Assembly: GCF_020085105.1 (NCBI RefSeq)
Contig: NC_058043.1
Coordinates: 14,975,167-15,039,166, forward strand
From: Siniperca chuatsi
Taxonomy: Eukaryota; Chordata; Actinopteri; Centrarchiformes; Sinipercidae
Direction: 5' to 3'
DNA length: 64,000 nt
A model generated the notes under the pieces. It saw nothing but the letters and a program-made list of their open reading frames with translations. It was not told the DNA's origin and did no database searches. How positions within the stretch are numbered: the stretch's first letter is position 1; each line of letters begins with the position of its first letter. This document shows, one piece after another, positions 1 through 11,367 of this stretch. The translations under genes were made by a program, and so were the position numbers.

Positions 1-3000
1 ATCTCGGCCTCCAAACAATCACACTGTCAAGTCGCCGTGCAGAACTCCTCTGTCGCACCAGACAAACTCAGAGAAGGCTGGTATGATGCCTCCTCTGTTG
101 ACGTTGTCATTGTGTCGCGTTGTGAGTGACGCAGAAGACACTTTGAAATCCGATTTGAGCAAACAGAATGTCTGAACTGAGATGCATCTGTAGAAATACA
201 ATAAGAATCGCATTTCAAACCACCTCCAAATGTGGCTTGGATCCAATTTGCAAAAATCGCATTTCATGTGGTTTTTTGCTGTCCAAACTTTCTAAAATCA
301 ATCTGGATATGCCAAAAAATGGATTTAAGATGGCGGTCTGCACATTGCCTTAGAGACCACTGATATTAAACACAGCATTATTCAAAAAGAAATACATCAA
401 ACCTGCTTGAGCTCCTAGAATATGTTTTGGGTGTGTGCATATTTTACTTCAACAATTCTGAGAATTGCTCAGTAGGTACAAGAAGATGGGTGTCAAAGAA
501 CAATTTGGAATGAATAGAAACACTGATAAGTTTCGGTCAATGGGCTGCCAATGCAAGCATTCTTGAACTGTTAGTCCAGCTATGACGTGTTGTAGGTGGG
601 ACTTTAGAGGTCCTTACTTATTTTTCCATATTGTGAAACTGTATTGATACAAGAATGTCTGAGTACCCGGTGCAGCTACTTGGTTAGTAAGATGTGAAGC
701 CACTATAGAGGTGAAACTGATTATTTTGTGGTTATGACAAAGTTACTGCGATCAATTACTGAAGAAATTGCAATTGTTAGCAAATCTGGCTGAAATCACT
801 TGAAAAGCACAATCGGCCTGTTTAAAAAAAAAAAAGTGTAGGATTGGTGACTCCTGGAGCCATATATGTGGCAAAAACGTGTCCGTGTGTACAGTATATA
901 CATATGAATACAACCTCAGTGTAGTAAAGGTGCATGTGTATAGTTTTGTAAATATGTAAATGTATGTTTATATTGGCTTACATGAAGTAATTTAAGGAAT
1001 GCAAAAATCAAATTTAGATTTTAATTTATAATTTGTGGCAGTCGAGAGTGTTATTTAAAAAGTAAAATATTGAAAAGATTTATGTATGATGCTAAGTAGC
1101 TCTTTGTAATAGTGATGGTATTCACCATTATGTCAGAACATATTCTCTAGAAGTGAGGTGGCACAATTCCTGAGCTCTGTAGGCAGCAGTGAGCGCACTA
1201 GTCTACGAGTTTTTTTTGTTTTTCTTGGGTGGCACGGGAGGTTTTTGATCTTGTCATTTGAATTGTACTGCAAGATCTATAATCTGCCTGAGACAATATT
1301 TTCTCACACAAGAATAAATGATGTTTGAAACAACTGCATGTGTATGTCTTCTATTAACCACTTTTCACCTGTACATCGTATTATCTGAGTTCCCCTCGTT
1401 TGGGTCAAGTATCATTTCAAGACACAATCTAAGTATAAGAAGAGAAGATAGCATGAAGGTTTGAAGTTAAGAGTGGTAATCTGCAAACTGAATATTGCAA
1501 ACTCCAAAACCAAATAATGTTATACAACATTTCGTGCAATGTCTTCACCTGACAAAGACCTTGGAAATGTTTGTCTGCTGCTTTTGTCCTGTACCAACTG
1601 GGTTGGCTGTGCGGTCTTTGCTTCATCCACACTTCTAGACAGTATACATCTGGTCAACTGCCTGACCCGAGAAATACAACCTCCTGTTGCCGCTTGGAAG
1701 ATGCAAGCGTGTAACCACTGATATTACATTAATTGGATGAATGAAAAAAAAAAGTTAGTGATGTAATAATAGAAAGCCAGGCATAAATGTCACTGTACGT
1801 TTCTGTTAGATCCTGAATATGTTGAGTTGCAGTGAGGGAGTTACAGAATAAATATATAAATTGATTGATATATTTACCATTTACCTAAAACAATATTTGC
1901 CAGGTGTCCACAATGCATTTGTCACATGTCAGAGCTTGTACTCTAAACAGGATTATCTTGAAACTTGTATCAGTTTACCGCTGGTATTTACACTTTGTTG
2001 GCTGTTTAAAGGGAAGTACTTAGTGATGCCCAAACAAAAACAACATTATTTTTTATTTCTGAGGCTGAATTGTTTAACTTAGGAAGGAAGCTCAGGTGAG
2101 GGCTGGCCTTCAGGTCACATTGAGCCCCTGAAGTTGTACAAAACAAATGACACTGATCAGAAACATGAGTCTCAGATGTTTCCTGGAAAGAACTTGTAGT
2201 ATAATTCCTTGAAAGAATGGCTCCATTGAAACCCAAGAAATATTGAATATTTCCTTCATTATTCATTTGTTATTGGAAACTCATACTTGTGAACTGAATG
2301 TTCACCTGTAGACAAATTTCCCATAATTGCATGTTCAGCTCACCTGCTATGCACTGACTAAAAGACTGAAAGTTGCACAAGCAATTAATTGGAAGTCTAC
2401 CAACTGTCTCTATTTTTCCTGTAATCACAACAATTACGTAGTTCTTTCCAAGAAAATCATAGAACATAATTACGGAAATTACAGACCTGCAAAATCAAGC
2501 GTATGTTGATTTGTCATTTTCTGATAAATAAATTACGCTTACTCACGACATCTCTACCTAATGAGAAGTGTAGATTTGTGCAACCTGGGATTTATTTCGT
2601 AATACTATAGACATACTCTTAAGACTTGAATTGACAGGAAATTCCTCAAATGACACAAGGATGAGGCTACTGTTTACAGACCTATAGTATAGATCTTTAC
2701 AAAACTATTATCCAAAAAGATAAGTTGCCTGAAGTCAACTGTCAAGTGTCAACTGATAAATGTACTAGAAGTATCTGCAAGAAAAACATTTTGTGAGCTG
2801 AGTGGCATCTTCTTAGCTTAACAGGTGATCTAACAAGGTTTGACCCCTAGCAATGAAAACACTAACAGTGACAATGATCATGTTCAGTGATCAGGTGTAA
2901 CAGGCTGGGATTTCCTACTTTGTTTTCTGCACAAAATGTAACATGAATGAAACCTGACCATTTTAATTTAAGTAGAAATATCAGTGGGATATGAAACAAC

Positions 3001-3670
3001 ACTATGTTTTCAAGTTCTGTCACAGGGATGTGCAACCCAATTCATAAAGGGCAATTTGTTTGTTCATGACCCTGTATGACACATGGTGGCCCATCCCTGT
3101 TCTGGCAGTTCAAGTTGTTATTCCAGTTTATGTTGAGCCCAAAACACAACATCCTTTCATTTCATGCATATCCTGTTTTGTGAGATGATTTTGTTTTGGG
3201 TTTTTTTTTTTTAAATAATCTATATGTGAAAACTACTCCTTATATTAACTTACACAAGAAAGAAGCAATGAATAGTCATACCATATGAATGAACTGTCAT
3301 CTGTGTGATACATTCACTGTCCGTGAGGAAAGTTTCTCTCTTGTTTCCGTAATAAAACAATATAAAAACATTTAAACATCATTGCAATTATTTTCTACCA
3401 CAATTTAAAACGTACTAATGCTGTTTTGCCCTGACTCTTTCGGATCGAAAGCAGTGATGCAATGACATGCTTTCTTGTTAAGGTAAAGAAATAATACTAG
3501 TTTGAAAGAGATCATTCCTTCTTAAATAGTGTAAAACGTAGTGTTTGATTCCAGTAGTCAATGTCTGTTAAGTCCAACAAGTGTCAAAAGAGGGTTCAAA
3601 AATATCTTGGAACCAGTGTACAAACTATTGTTGAATGAGGCAGAGCAACTATAGTAGCACTAAGAGAGTC
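1..3670. other. Intergenic stretch, no gene recognised
   Basis: I see no open frame here that resembles a known protein, and no splice-linked exon series. Plus-strand AATAAA signals lie at 1313-1318 and 1847-1852, so the first 1.3-1.9 kb could be the 3' UTR of a plus-strand gene ending left of the window; this is inference only. A run of T lies near 3200-3212. The right part must also hold the 3' UTR of mon1b, whose stop is at 3671 on the minus strand. Confidence 0.5.
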
Positions 3671-6600
3671 CTATAGAAGAGATAAGAAGCCGTTATCTGT
3701 GGAGTCTTGCTGGTCAGATTTGCCACCTCTAGAGCTCTTGCTGGGATTTGGGGTGGTTGAATACTTTGGGGGGTATCTGATAAAGAGACGGTCCTCCTCC
3801 TTTTTAATCCATCTTAGAAGCTTAGTGATAGCAGTAATGGCACAGGCCTTTGTCACCAGAGGACTGAAGCAGGTGTACAGCTCAAATTTACTTGTGACCT
3901 ACAGTGGAGAAGAAAATAGACATATTAGGTGGGGACATCAAAGTTGATCCTAAAAGATAGTGAAACAGTCACTGACTGTCTGCATCTGTTCATTAAATAT
4001 GAAGCTACAGCCAGCAGCTGGCTAATTTAGCTTAGCATAAAGACTGGAAACAGCTAGCCTGGCTCTGTCTAAAGGTAAAGAAAATAGAAGAAATAGTCTG
4101 GTACATAAACCCCAATAAAACTACAACATGTCGTATTTCTACTTAGGTTTTTGTACAGGTTAAACCTTTAGACAGAGCCAGGCTAGCTGTTCCCCCTTGT
4201 TTCCAGTCTTTATGCTAAGCTATGCTAACTGTCTCCCAGCTCCAGCTTCATATTGAACAGACAGATATGAAGGTGATAACAATATTCTCATCTAAATCTC
4301 TGCTAGAAAGCAAATAAACCCAATTCCCAAAATGTTGAACTATTCCTTTAAAAAAAAATCCTTAAAACACACCCTCATCTCAAAGATAATTGAATACACA
4401 CAAAGACAGCATTCAAAAGTCATACATAGGTACAGGGTGAATGCATCTGTAAACACAGTTACATACCCAGGCTAACAGAGTTTCCCTCTCAGCGACGTGG
4501 TAGATGAGCTTGAGGGGTCGTGAGGTGCTGTGGATGCGGCTGTGCATATAACGATAAAGGTCCAGCAGTCTCATTTTCTCCTCTTCACTGCTGTACGGTG
4601 CCTCCATCTCTGGGCTACATGCAGCGACAAATCATAAAGTAAAAGGTTACAGACAGAATAGACATACAAAGCTTTCACATAAACAGTGATATTCAAAAAC
4701 ATACGGGGTATGGTGCTGAATTTTTCCATCATTAAAACTATTGATTTTTGATACTGATGAGACAAAGTTGCACAGTAAGAGGCCTAACAAAACAAAAGTA
4801 ATTTAAAGGGAGACTTCTTGCACTTTGTAACACTGTTTTGAAGAGTGCTATGTAAATAAAATTATTATAAAAGTGCTGGGATTATTTGTATAGTTTGACT
4901 TTCATTTTCATTTGGCAGGATTAGTGGAAGCCTTTTTGAATGTCTTACAGTTCTTATTTCTCTGTGCCCTTCTAACTGGAAGCTCTATTTGCTCTAAACT
5001 AAGGAAATGTTATCACAAACTAATTTTTAAAAACAAAAAGAGAAATACCACTGTCTACCTTATCTACATACAGTGCAATTTTACAAAAGAACACTTTTTT
5101 TCCATCTTCCATTTTTAAACATAAGGCATCAGTTTAGGGCTCAAATGTCCCTCTTGTAGTTGCATGGATAATGACATACACAAACACACACCTGGTGAAT
5201 TGAGTGAGCTGGCGGTAGTTGTCTGGCACATCAAAGGGCTTGTACATGAAGTGTCTGAGGTCTGAGACGCCCACCTGGCTCACGCTGTACGACTGGACTT
5301 TAGCAATGAGGCTCAGGGAGTTCTGAGCCACCATGGCCTCCTCTATCTTCCTCTTGCACTCAGCTACAGCGTAGAAAGCCTCCTTGTCTGTCGAGAGCAG
5401 CAGCAAACAAACAGTGCATTCTGGAGGGTCCAGGTAAGAAATGTATGCATAAAAGTAACAGTCAGGATTAAAGAGGGGAAGGCAGATGGGAGTCCAGATC
5501 TCCCCAGCCTGAAAGGCAGAGGAGGCTCCGATGAGGTTGAGTAGGAGGTGGATGTCAGCTGGCTCCAGCCTGCTGTCCTCGATGACTGTCTTTTCTTGGA
5601 CGATGGTGAGCAGCTGGTTCTTGGCGATGAGAATGGAGAAAACCAGATTGGGGGTGATCGCTTTCTGGAGGATCTGGCTGATAGAGTCCCTGAGAGAGGA
5701 AGCTAAGGGCAAGCAGTGTACTGCTGCTAGCAGGAAGCTGGGGTCAGAATCCAGCAGGTTGAGGAGACCATCCAGGATCTTCTCTGAGCCTGCCAGGAGT
5801 CTCCTCAGGTCGTAGTTTTTCTTGTGTTCAAAGATGCGGGATATGCTGGCCTGGGTGAGCATGCTGATGATCTGATAGTACACGTAGAGGAGCTCTCCAC
5901 GCAGCTGCTGCACAGACTGACGACTGTTAGAGACACACACCAGCACAAGGGGCCCTTTCTGTAAGAACACCACGGTGTGCTCCTCTGAAGGAAGGAAGAA
6001 AAGACATCAGCAAACGTAAAGGATAATACTGGAAGTAACGGTGAATGTCTACAAACAATGATCGACAGCTCTGCACTCAAAAATATTGGACATGTTGTGG
6101 ACTTGGAAATGAGTGTAAATGTAACAGGTGTTTCCAGAATAACATGTTGTACTTCAAATAAATACAAAGTGAAGCAGTTCTTTGTGGTGCAACTCTTTTT
6201 GTCAATTGGTAATAATTAGCTTAATGTTACAAAAGTTATGTGGAGAAAAAAAGACAAAAAAAAAAAAATAATCACACTAATGCGCTCACCTGAATAGACT
6301 GAGCGGATGATGTTATCTCCACTTTGAACAAAGGAAACCAGTGCCATCATTACTCCCATTGTAGATGAAAGAGCCTCTTCACTGCCATATCGGGAATAGA
6401 TGGGTTTGCCTGCTTCACTTAGCACAAAAACATGCTTCCTGTGTTGCCGCCAGCTGTCAGCTGTCACGTCCTCATCACGATGAGACATAAACGCAGGACA
6501 TTCCTGGGTGCCTGCCTCCAACAAGGGAGATGACCTTCCCTTCACACCTATACCTTGCTCCTCCAGCTTAGCCTTGGCCAGCATTGTAACTACAAACTCC

Positions 6601-7067
6601 CCAGAGTCACTCTGGTCATCGTCAATGGCAGCATCCTCAGTTCCTCTGTCAGACGGCTGGGTGGACACATTGTTCTGACGCACAGAGCTTTCCGTCTCCT
6701 CAGTCTCTAGCTTTGTTACCTCCTGGTTAGAATGGGGCTCTGCATCCAGACTCTGCTCCTCTGCTGTAACATCTGACAGGAGTGAATCTGCAGGCTCCTC
6801 TGTGATAACGGTTGTACTGTCGTTTCTCTCCACCGGATCAGGAAACATGTGATTCCCCAAGAGGGAGAGAGATGTCGCCAAGGTGTCCACTAGGACGAAA
6901 ACAAAATTCAATTATAAAATGAATGATGAAAATGAAGACAGGTGAGATAAAATTTAGAATAGCTGTAATGAAAGATTGAATAATTTACCAGGTGGATTGC
7001 TCTCAGAGGGTGGATCACAAATCTTCACTCCCTGTGCCTCTCCTTCTTGATGATTGTCTCTCTCCAT
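3671..7067 (-). CDS. mon1b: Vacuolar fusion protein MON1 homolog B
   Basis: MON1 pairs with CCZ1 as the guanine-exchange factor that activates Rab7 on endosomes and autophagosomes. Five coding exons on the minus strand: 7067-6989, 6889-6290, 5984-5192, 4614-4467, 3898-3671. They sum to 1848 nt, 615 aa plus stop, with consistent phases and GT-AG sites. Residues 1 to about 190 are acidic and low complexity. The longin-type MON1 core then begins with [17 protein letters not shown] and runs to the end. The tail ([32 protein letters not shown]) and VVFLQKGPL fit vertebrate MON1B better than MON1A, from memory of both families. The human protein is about 550 aa; the excess is in the N-terminal region. 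A non-coding exon probably lies at 7700 to about 7830 (donor GTAAGT), joined to an acceptor at 7084. A 16-codon uORF starting at 7075 overlaps the chosen start in another frame. Confidence 0.93.
3940..4350. repeat. Fold-back (MITE-like) repeat in mon1b intron 4
   Basis: Two arms of about 85-95 bp, near 3989-4074 and 4163-4258, are imperfect reverse complements. Both carry the string around AGCATAAAGACTGGAAAC or its complement. The arms enclose about 90 bp of unrelated sequence. The flanks (attcccaaaatgttgaac near 4322) belong to a repeat I recognise as common in percomorph fish. Outer limits are approximate, and the transposon superfamily is not clear from the ends. Confidence 0.6.
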
Positions 7068-7083
7068 GATACCATCCCAGTCA

Positions 7084-8872
7084 CTGGAGATACACAAAAA
7101 ACACACTATAACTAAACAATTCAGAATACACAGCTTTACAACTAATGTATTTCAGCTGTAGCTGAACCTTGCGGCAGCATGCTTTTCAGTCTGTAATGAA
7201 TAGGAGCACTCATACAGGAGCAGTGGTCAGATCACATGATAAACAGAGGAAAACTGGTTACAGAGGAGAATTACAACTCAAAGACACCCAACAGACTCAG
7301 GAATTTAAGACTGATTACAACTTCCAGCAGCCTGGCTAATGTTACACTACAGGTAAACGGCAGTCGGTTGGACGGAGAGACGAAAGTAACTGCTATTTGA
7401 CGGCAAGAGCAAGGGAGCTAACGTTTGTTTAATAATAAATAACAATAATAACTTATAAAGCTAATGTTAGCTTGTCTGCTAACATGCTCGCCGTCAAAAA
7501 AAAGCTAACTTTTCCGTTGTGATAAATGTGTGACAGTGAATTCCGATCCAACTCAGTCACAACTGCAGTTACATGGCTAACATTGCCTGCTAGCAAGCGA
7601 CACACACAGATCAATTTCATGGCCTTGGCTTAACAGTGAGCATGTAAGCAATCGTGGTCAACTAAAATTAGACACACAAAGACAAAGAATAAAACTTACG
7701 ATTTTGTAATGTCAAAACGTTGGGTTGAATATCTAAGTCGCTACATTAACTTTCATCAGCAAGCCCGGTTGGAAACAAGCTGTCAAGAATGAGAAGCAGA
7801 AAACAAATTTTCCTCTTACCACAGCAGACATCCGGAATCTCTGATGACAAGTTCAGATGACCAATCAGGCTGCTCGGTGGCTACGGCTAGTCCCGCCCCC
7901 TCAGGGTACGTTCCAGACATCCATATGCACTGCGTGAGAGACAGTAACGTAAAGTTTAGCTGGGTAAGCTAAATACGCAGTGTTTTGGGATGTTTTAGTG
8001 ATTTGTTCAACATTTGTTCTTAGTTCAACATACACTGTCACTAGTAAACATATAGGGATTGTATCGCATTTTATAATAAAACAGGGCTGGTCACTCAGCG
8101 AAGACATTTTGACATGTAGCTAGGAGCTAAATGGCCATATTTGTGCCCTCAGCGCTCCTTACGTTACTCCGTGCGATATTATGGTGTTCCCTACAAAAAA
8201 ACAAAACGTTTTTTTAACTGTTATCCAGCAGCGGGTTAGATCTTAGGCGGTATTTTTGTCATCTGTCAAAGGTCTACTGTGTGTCCGGAAGAATATCCCC
8301 CCTTGCCGACCCCGGCCTGCTATGGCTAGCGTGGAAATGCTGAATTTAGACGTTAGCTTCCTGACAGACAGCAGACGCATGTGGGGTCACGAAAACACAG
8401 TTGAAGATGGAGCCCGCTGCTGGATGACAGGTTAAAAAGTAACAATAAGATTTCCCCCCCAAAGGTTTGCGTATGGAGCGCCATGGGAGTGTTTAGCTCA
8501 CAAATGGGGCTACGAGCTAAGTTACTATTTTATGCTGGCAGTAGCATTAATTTTCAGTTGCAAAACGTAGTAAATAGTGGGATGTATTGTAGACACATAA
8601 GTAATTTAGTATAGCAATAATTAAATGTGTAGTTTAGCTAAAGAAGAAATGTAACACCATTTCTCTGAAGGGTGTTCATCGTTGCGAGGCTGAGCTGCGT
8701 AACCTACGTCATTTCCGATTCTTCAATCCTCACCACTGATACAAACAGCGTAACGGTAGAGATGGCGACCGGGATGTCATATGTTACCTAGCCAAAGCGA
8801 TGTTTTTAAAATATATCCATCGGATAAAGAGTTCACCTTATTGATTTCATTTTAGCTGGATAAACGGGCACT
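7084..8872. promoter_or_regulatory. Shared head-to-head promoter region of mon1b and tcta
   Basis: mon1b (minus) and tcta (plus) point away from each other across this 1.8-kb gap. It holds the likely non-coding first exon of mon1b (about 7700-7830) and the tcta leader. Visible motifs are a CCAAT box at 7861-7865 and ETS-like CCGGAA strings near 7830 and 8286, which suit housekeeping promoters. No TATA box stands out. A 9-codon uORF lies at 8762-8791. Transcription starts cannot be fixed from sequence alone. Confidence 0.5.
8762..8791 (+). other. Upstream ORF (9 codons) in the tcta leader
   Basis: An ATG with G at -3 and G at +4 opens the short frame MATGMSYVT, which stops 81 bases before the tcta start. 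The surrounding GAGATGGCGACC also resembles a YY1 site (AAGATGGCGGC), so it may instead be a promoter element over the transcription start. Whether the mature transcript includes it is unknown. Confidence 0.35.
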
Positions 8873-9628
8873 ATGGAGGAACCGTGGGATTTTGAGTTTT
8901 TGTCCCGCATCGCTGACAGCTGCTTGTCCTTCCTCTCCGAATTTGTTGACGACTGGCTCGCCAACGATATGAGAGTCTGTATATTCAAAATCCTACTCAG
9001 CTGGTTGATTTTTAGTCTTATCGCAATTCACTTTGCATGGAAAGTCTACGGGAATACGGTGAACGATATGTATTATCGACAAGGTGAGTTTTCCTCGACC
9101 TTATATGTATCACTTGCTAAACGAGTGCTAGCCACGTTGGCTTAATTTCTGTCTGTTTGTGTTGCTGTTCAGGGACTGGACAGAATGGAGGTACACCTGA
9201 TACAGCACCTCACCTGAGTGGATGGTAGGTGTCCGAGCCTCCATGTCGCATCAGACAGGTGGATTAGGCTCCTCACACTGTATGGTACTCTAAAGCTTCA
9301 GCTTGGATAGGTCACCATTAGTGGAGAAGCTAGATTCAGGGACTTGGTTCTTGGCTTTTTCTATATTGCCTGCCTTCTGATTGATTGGGCATCTAAAGAG
9401 ACTGCCTCTAGTTCCAAAGTTGAATGGATGCAGTGTAATCATGTTCCCTCAGCTGAAGCTGCAACATTTATTGCAAATAAATAACTGATGTTCATGGGGT
9501 AAAAAGTGTATATTAGCGTTATGGGTGTTTTATTGTGATGCAATTGAATTGTTTTGTTAGTAATGACATTCTGTTATTCTTGCAGGGAAAGCAGAGCAGG
9601 AGAGCCCCCAAAGACTCATCGAGATTAA
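8873..9628 (+). CDS. tcta: TCTA-like small membrane protein
   Basis: Orthologue of T-cell leukemia translocation-altered gene protein, a small single-pass membrane protein linked to osteoclast formation in mammals; its molecular activity is not well defined. Three exons: 8873-9083, 9173-9224, 9586-9628, giving 101 aa (human 103). The key match is the block NDMRVCIFKILLSWLIFSL with the following YGNTV, then QNGGTP and the C-terminal end EPPKTHRD; these are the conserved TCTA signatures. One hydrophobic segment covers about residues 35-57, with acidic residues before it and a short hydrophilic tail after it. Donors are GGTGAG and GTAGGT, and phases agree. A poly(A) signal AATAAA lies at 9725-9730, so the 3' UTR appears to be about 120 bases. 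The ATG at 8873 gives the expected N-terminal length. Confidence 0.93.
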
Positions 9629-11367
9629 CAGGACAATTGTGTTGGACTTGAGATTTTATTCAAGTGAGAGCTGGACAGTTTACATCTCCCAGAGACATTG
9701 AATGCACCATCATGTTTTGCTGATAATAAAGCATAGTCAGTGCATTCAAGATGCATGCACCTTCTGGTGACTGCCCAGAGAAACATCTGTTATCACTTTT
9801 CATGCATACCAACAGTGACACACTGATATACGCTAAATCCAATATATAACCTGAGAAATATTTATTTTGGCCTGTCAACATTGGTCATTGATCTTGATCT
9901 GTTTGGCGTAATAGTCAAGAGGCTTCAGTACAAATTTGAAAAATACTGATGGGTTTGTGTGTAAGTTAAGGGTGCTTTAAGAACAGTTTTGAGAGCAGAC
10001 ATGAATTTTTCCATTCTGAATATGACCAAGAAAAAAGAATTGGGACTTTATTTGAATGATGTATGGAATGACTAAAAAGACTATTTTTCAAGACAGGACA
10101 CAGGATCAAGTGGATGGATATTTTTAATGGTAATCCTGACTTGCATTAACAGGAGTAAGTGAATGATGCACATGTGCCGAGTTATGATTAGGAAGATTTT
10201 CAGTGGATATGTTTTTTTATTTCTATCATTGCTATTTCATAAATAATGCACATCTTCTACTGGAATACAGTGTTGTGTTTCTCATAACATGTAAGGAGCA
10301 TTGTGTGCACTTAATGGGAGATACAGAGTGCCTGTTTAAAGTGTTCACCCCCCTGTGAGGTTTTCATGTTTCATTCATGTTTTCAACATGGACTCACAGC
10401 AAACTCCTGTGTGAAAGTGAAACAAATCTCTACAAACTGATCAAAGTTAGGTACAAACAGAATAGAAAATAATTGATTACACAAGCACATTCACCCTTTT
10501 CATGACACACCTAAAGTGCATGATTTGAATACAAATCACCTGTGTGTAATTGAGGTGTGACAGAGGATTTTACAATATGTATCTGAAAGGACCAACAGCT
10601 GGTTAATCAAAAGTACTTGAGCAGCTTTGCAAAGAAGAATGGGTAAAAAAAAAAAAAAAAAAAAAGCAAAGTTCAAATATGCAAAGCTAAAACAGGCTGT
10701 AATTGCTGCCAAAAGTGCCTCTTCATTTGAGGAGGGTGAACGTGCCCAATTAATTATTTTTATATATTTGTGCTCAGTACTAGTAGTAGTAATATGTGTC
10801 AAAAAGCTTAGGTAAATCCACTGTGATTTAATGTAAAATAATAAAGCATGAAAAATGTGCATTGTATGAGCCATGCAATCAGCTACTACAACTGACAAGT
10901 TATAATACTGTTATAATGGTAAAGACTAGTCTGTAGTACAAGACAGTGTACTGCAGTGTGCATTTACACAAATGTTTAATGATGTACATAGTCCTTGTCA
11001 AATTAACTAAATGTAGCTTGACTGATATTAAATTGGTTGTGTTTGAAAATACTGATGTCATTGACTGTCTAATTGCTAGAGTTGGCTTATAAAAAAGATA
11101 GTCAGCAAGTCCACTATAAGCTTTTTTGTTCCCTGCTGAAACCTTAATTCTGATAACAAAACTATGATTTTTATTCCAACCCTATATTATACTTTGTGGT
11201 TGTTCAAATTTAATATAGAAATACCAGTCTTTCTTTCATGTAGATTTACAGAGTTTCACAGACATTGGCCAAAAATGTCTGTGTAGAGTTGAAAAAAAAG
11301 GTCCAATAAACAGATAGAGTACTTTATTTATCCAGATCCACTGGACTTTATTTTATGTGCTTTGGAA
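9629..11367. other. tcta-glyctk intergenic gap (3' ends facing)
   Basis: The two genes converge here. The left part is the tcta 3' UTR and the right edge the glyctk 3' UTR; minus-strand AATAAA signals show as TTTATT at 11347-11352 and 11323-11328. The only other recognisable content is the dispersed repeat at about 10325-10645 and the poly(A) run at 10644-10664. Confidence 0.6.
10325..10645 (+). repeat. Dispersed fish repeat, probably DNA-transposon derived
   Basis: The string near 10329 (gtttaaagtgttcacccc), the later 'attgattacacaagcacattcaccc' type wording split over 10472-10497, and a poly(A) tract afterwards match a short interspersed sequence I recognise from many teleost genomes. No terminal inverted repeat or transposase is readable, so class and limits are uncertain. 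Confidence 0.4.

Noticed and set aside
3671-7067. Calling the first gene mon1a because of 3p21 synteny
   Set aside because: Several diagnostic segments ([28 protein letters not shown]) fit MON1B; synteny alone was not allowed to override the protein.
11090-11160. A possible mir-135a hairpin (human MIR135A1 lies by GLYCTK), from text like 'ataagcttttttgttccc'
   Set aside because: The mature seed TATGGCTTTT is absent, and no complementary arm follows; the 'catatagggattg' text at 8050 is 3 kb away and cannot pair with it.
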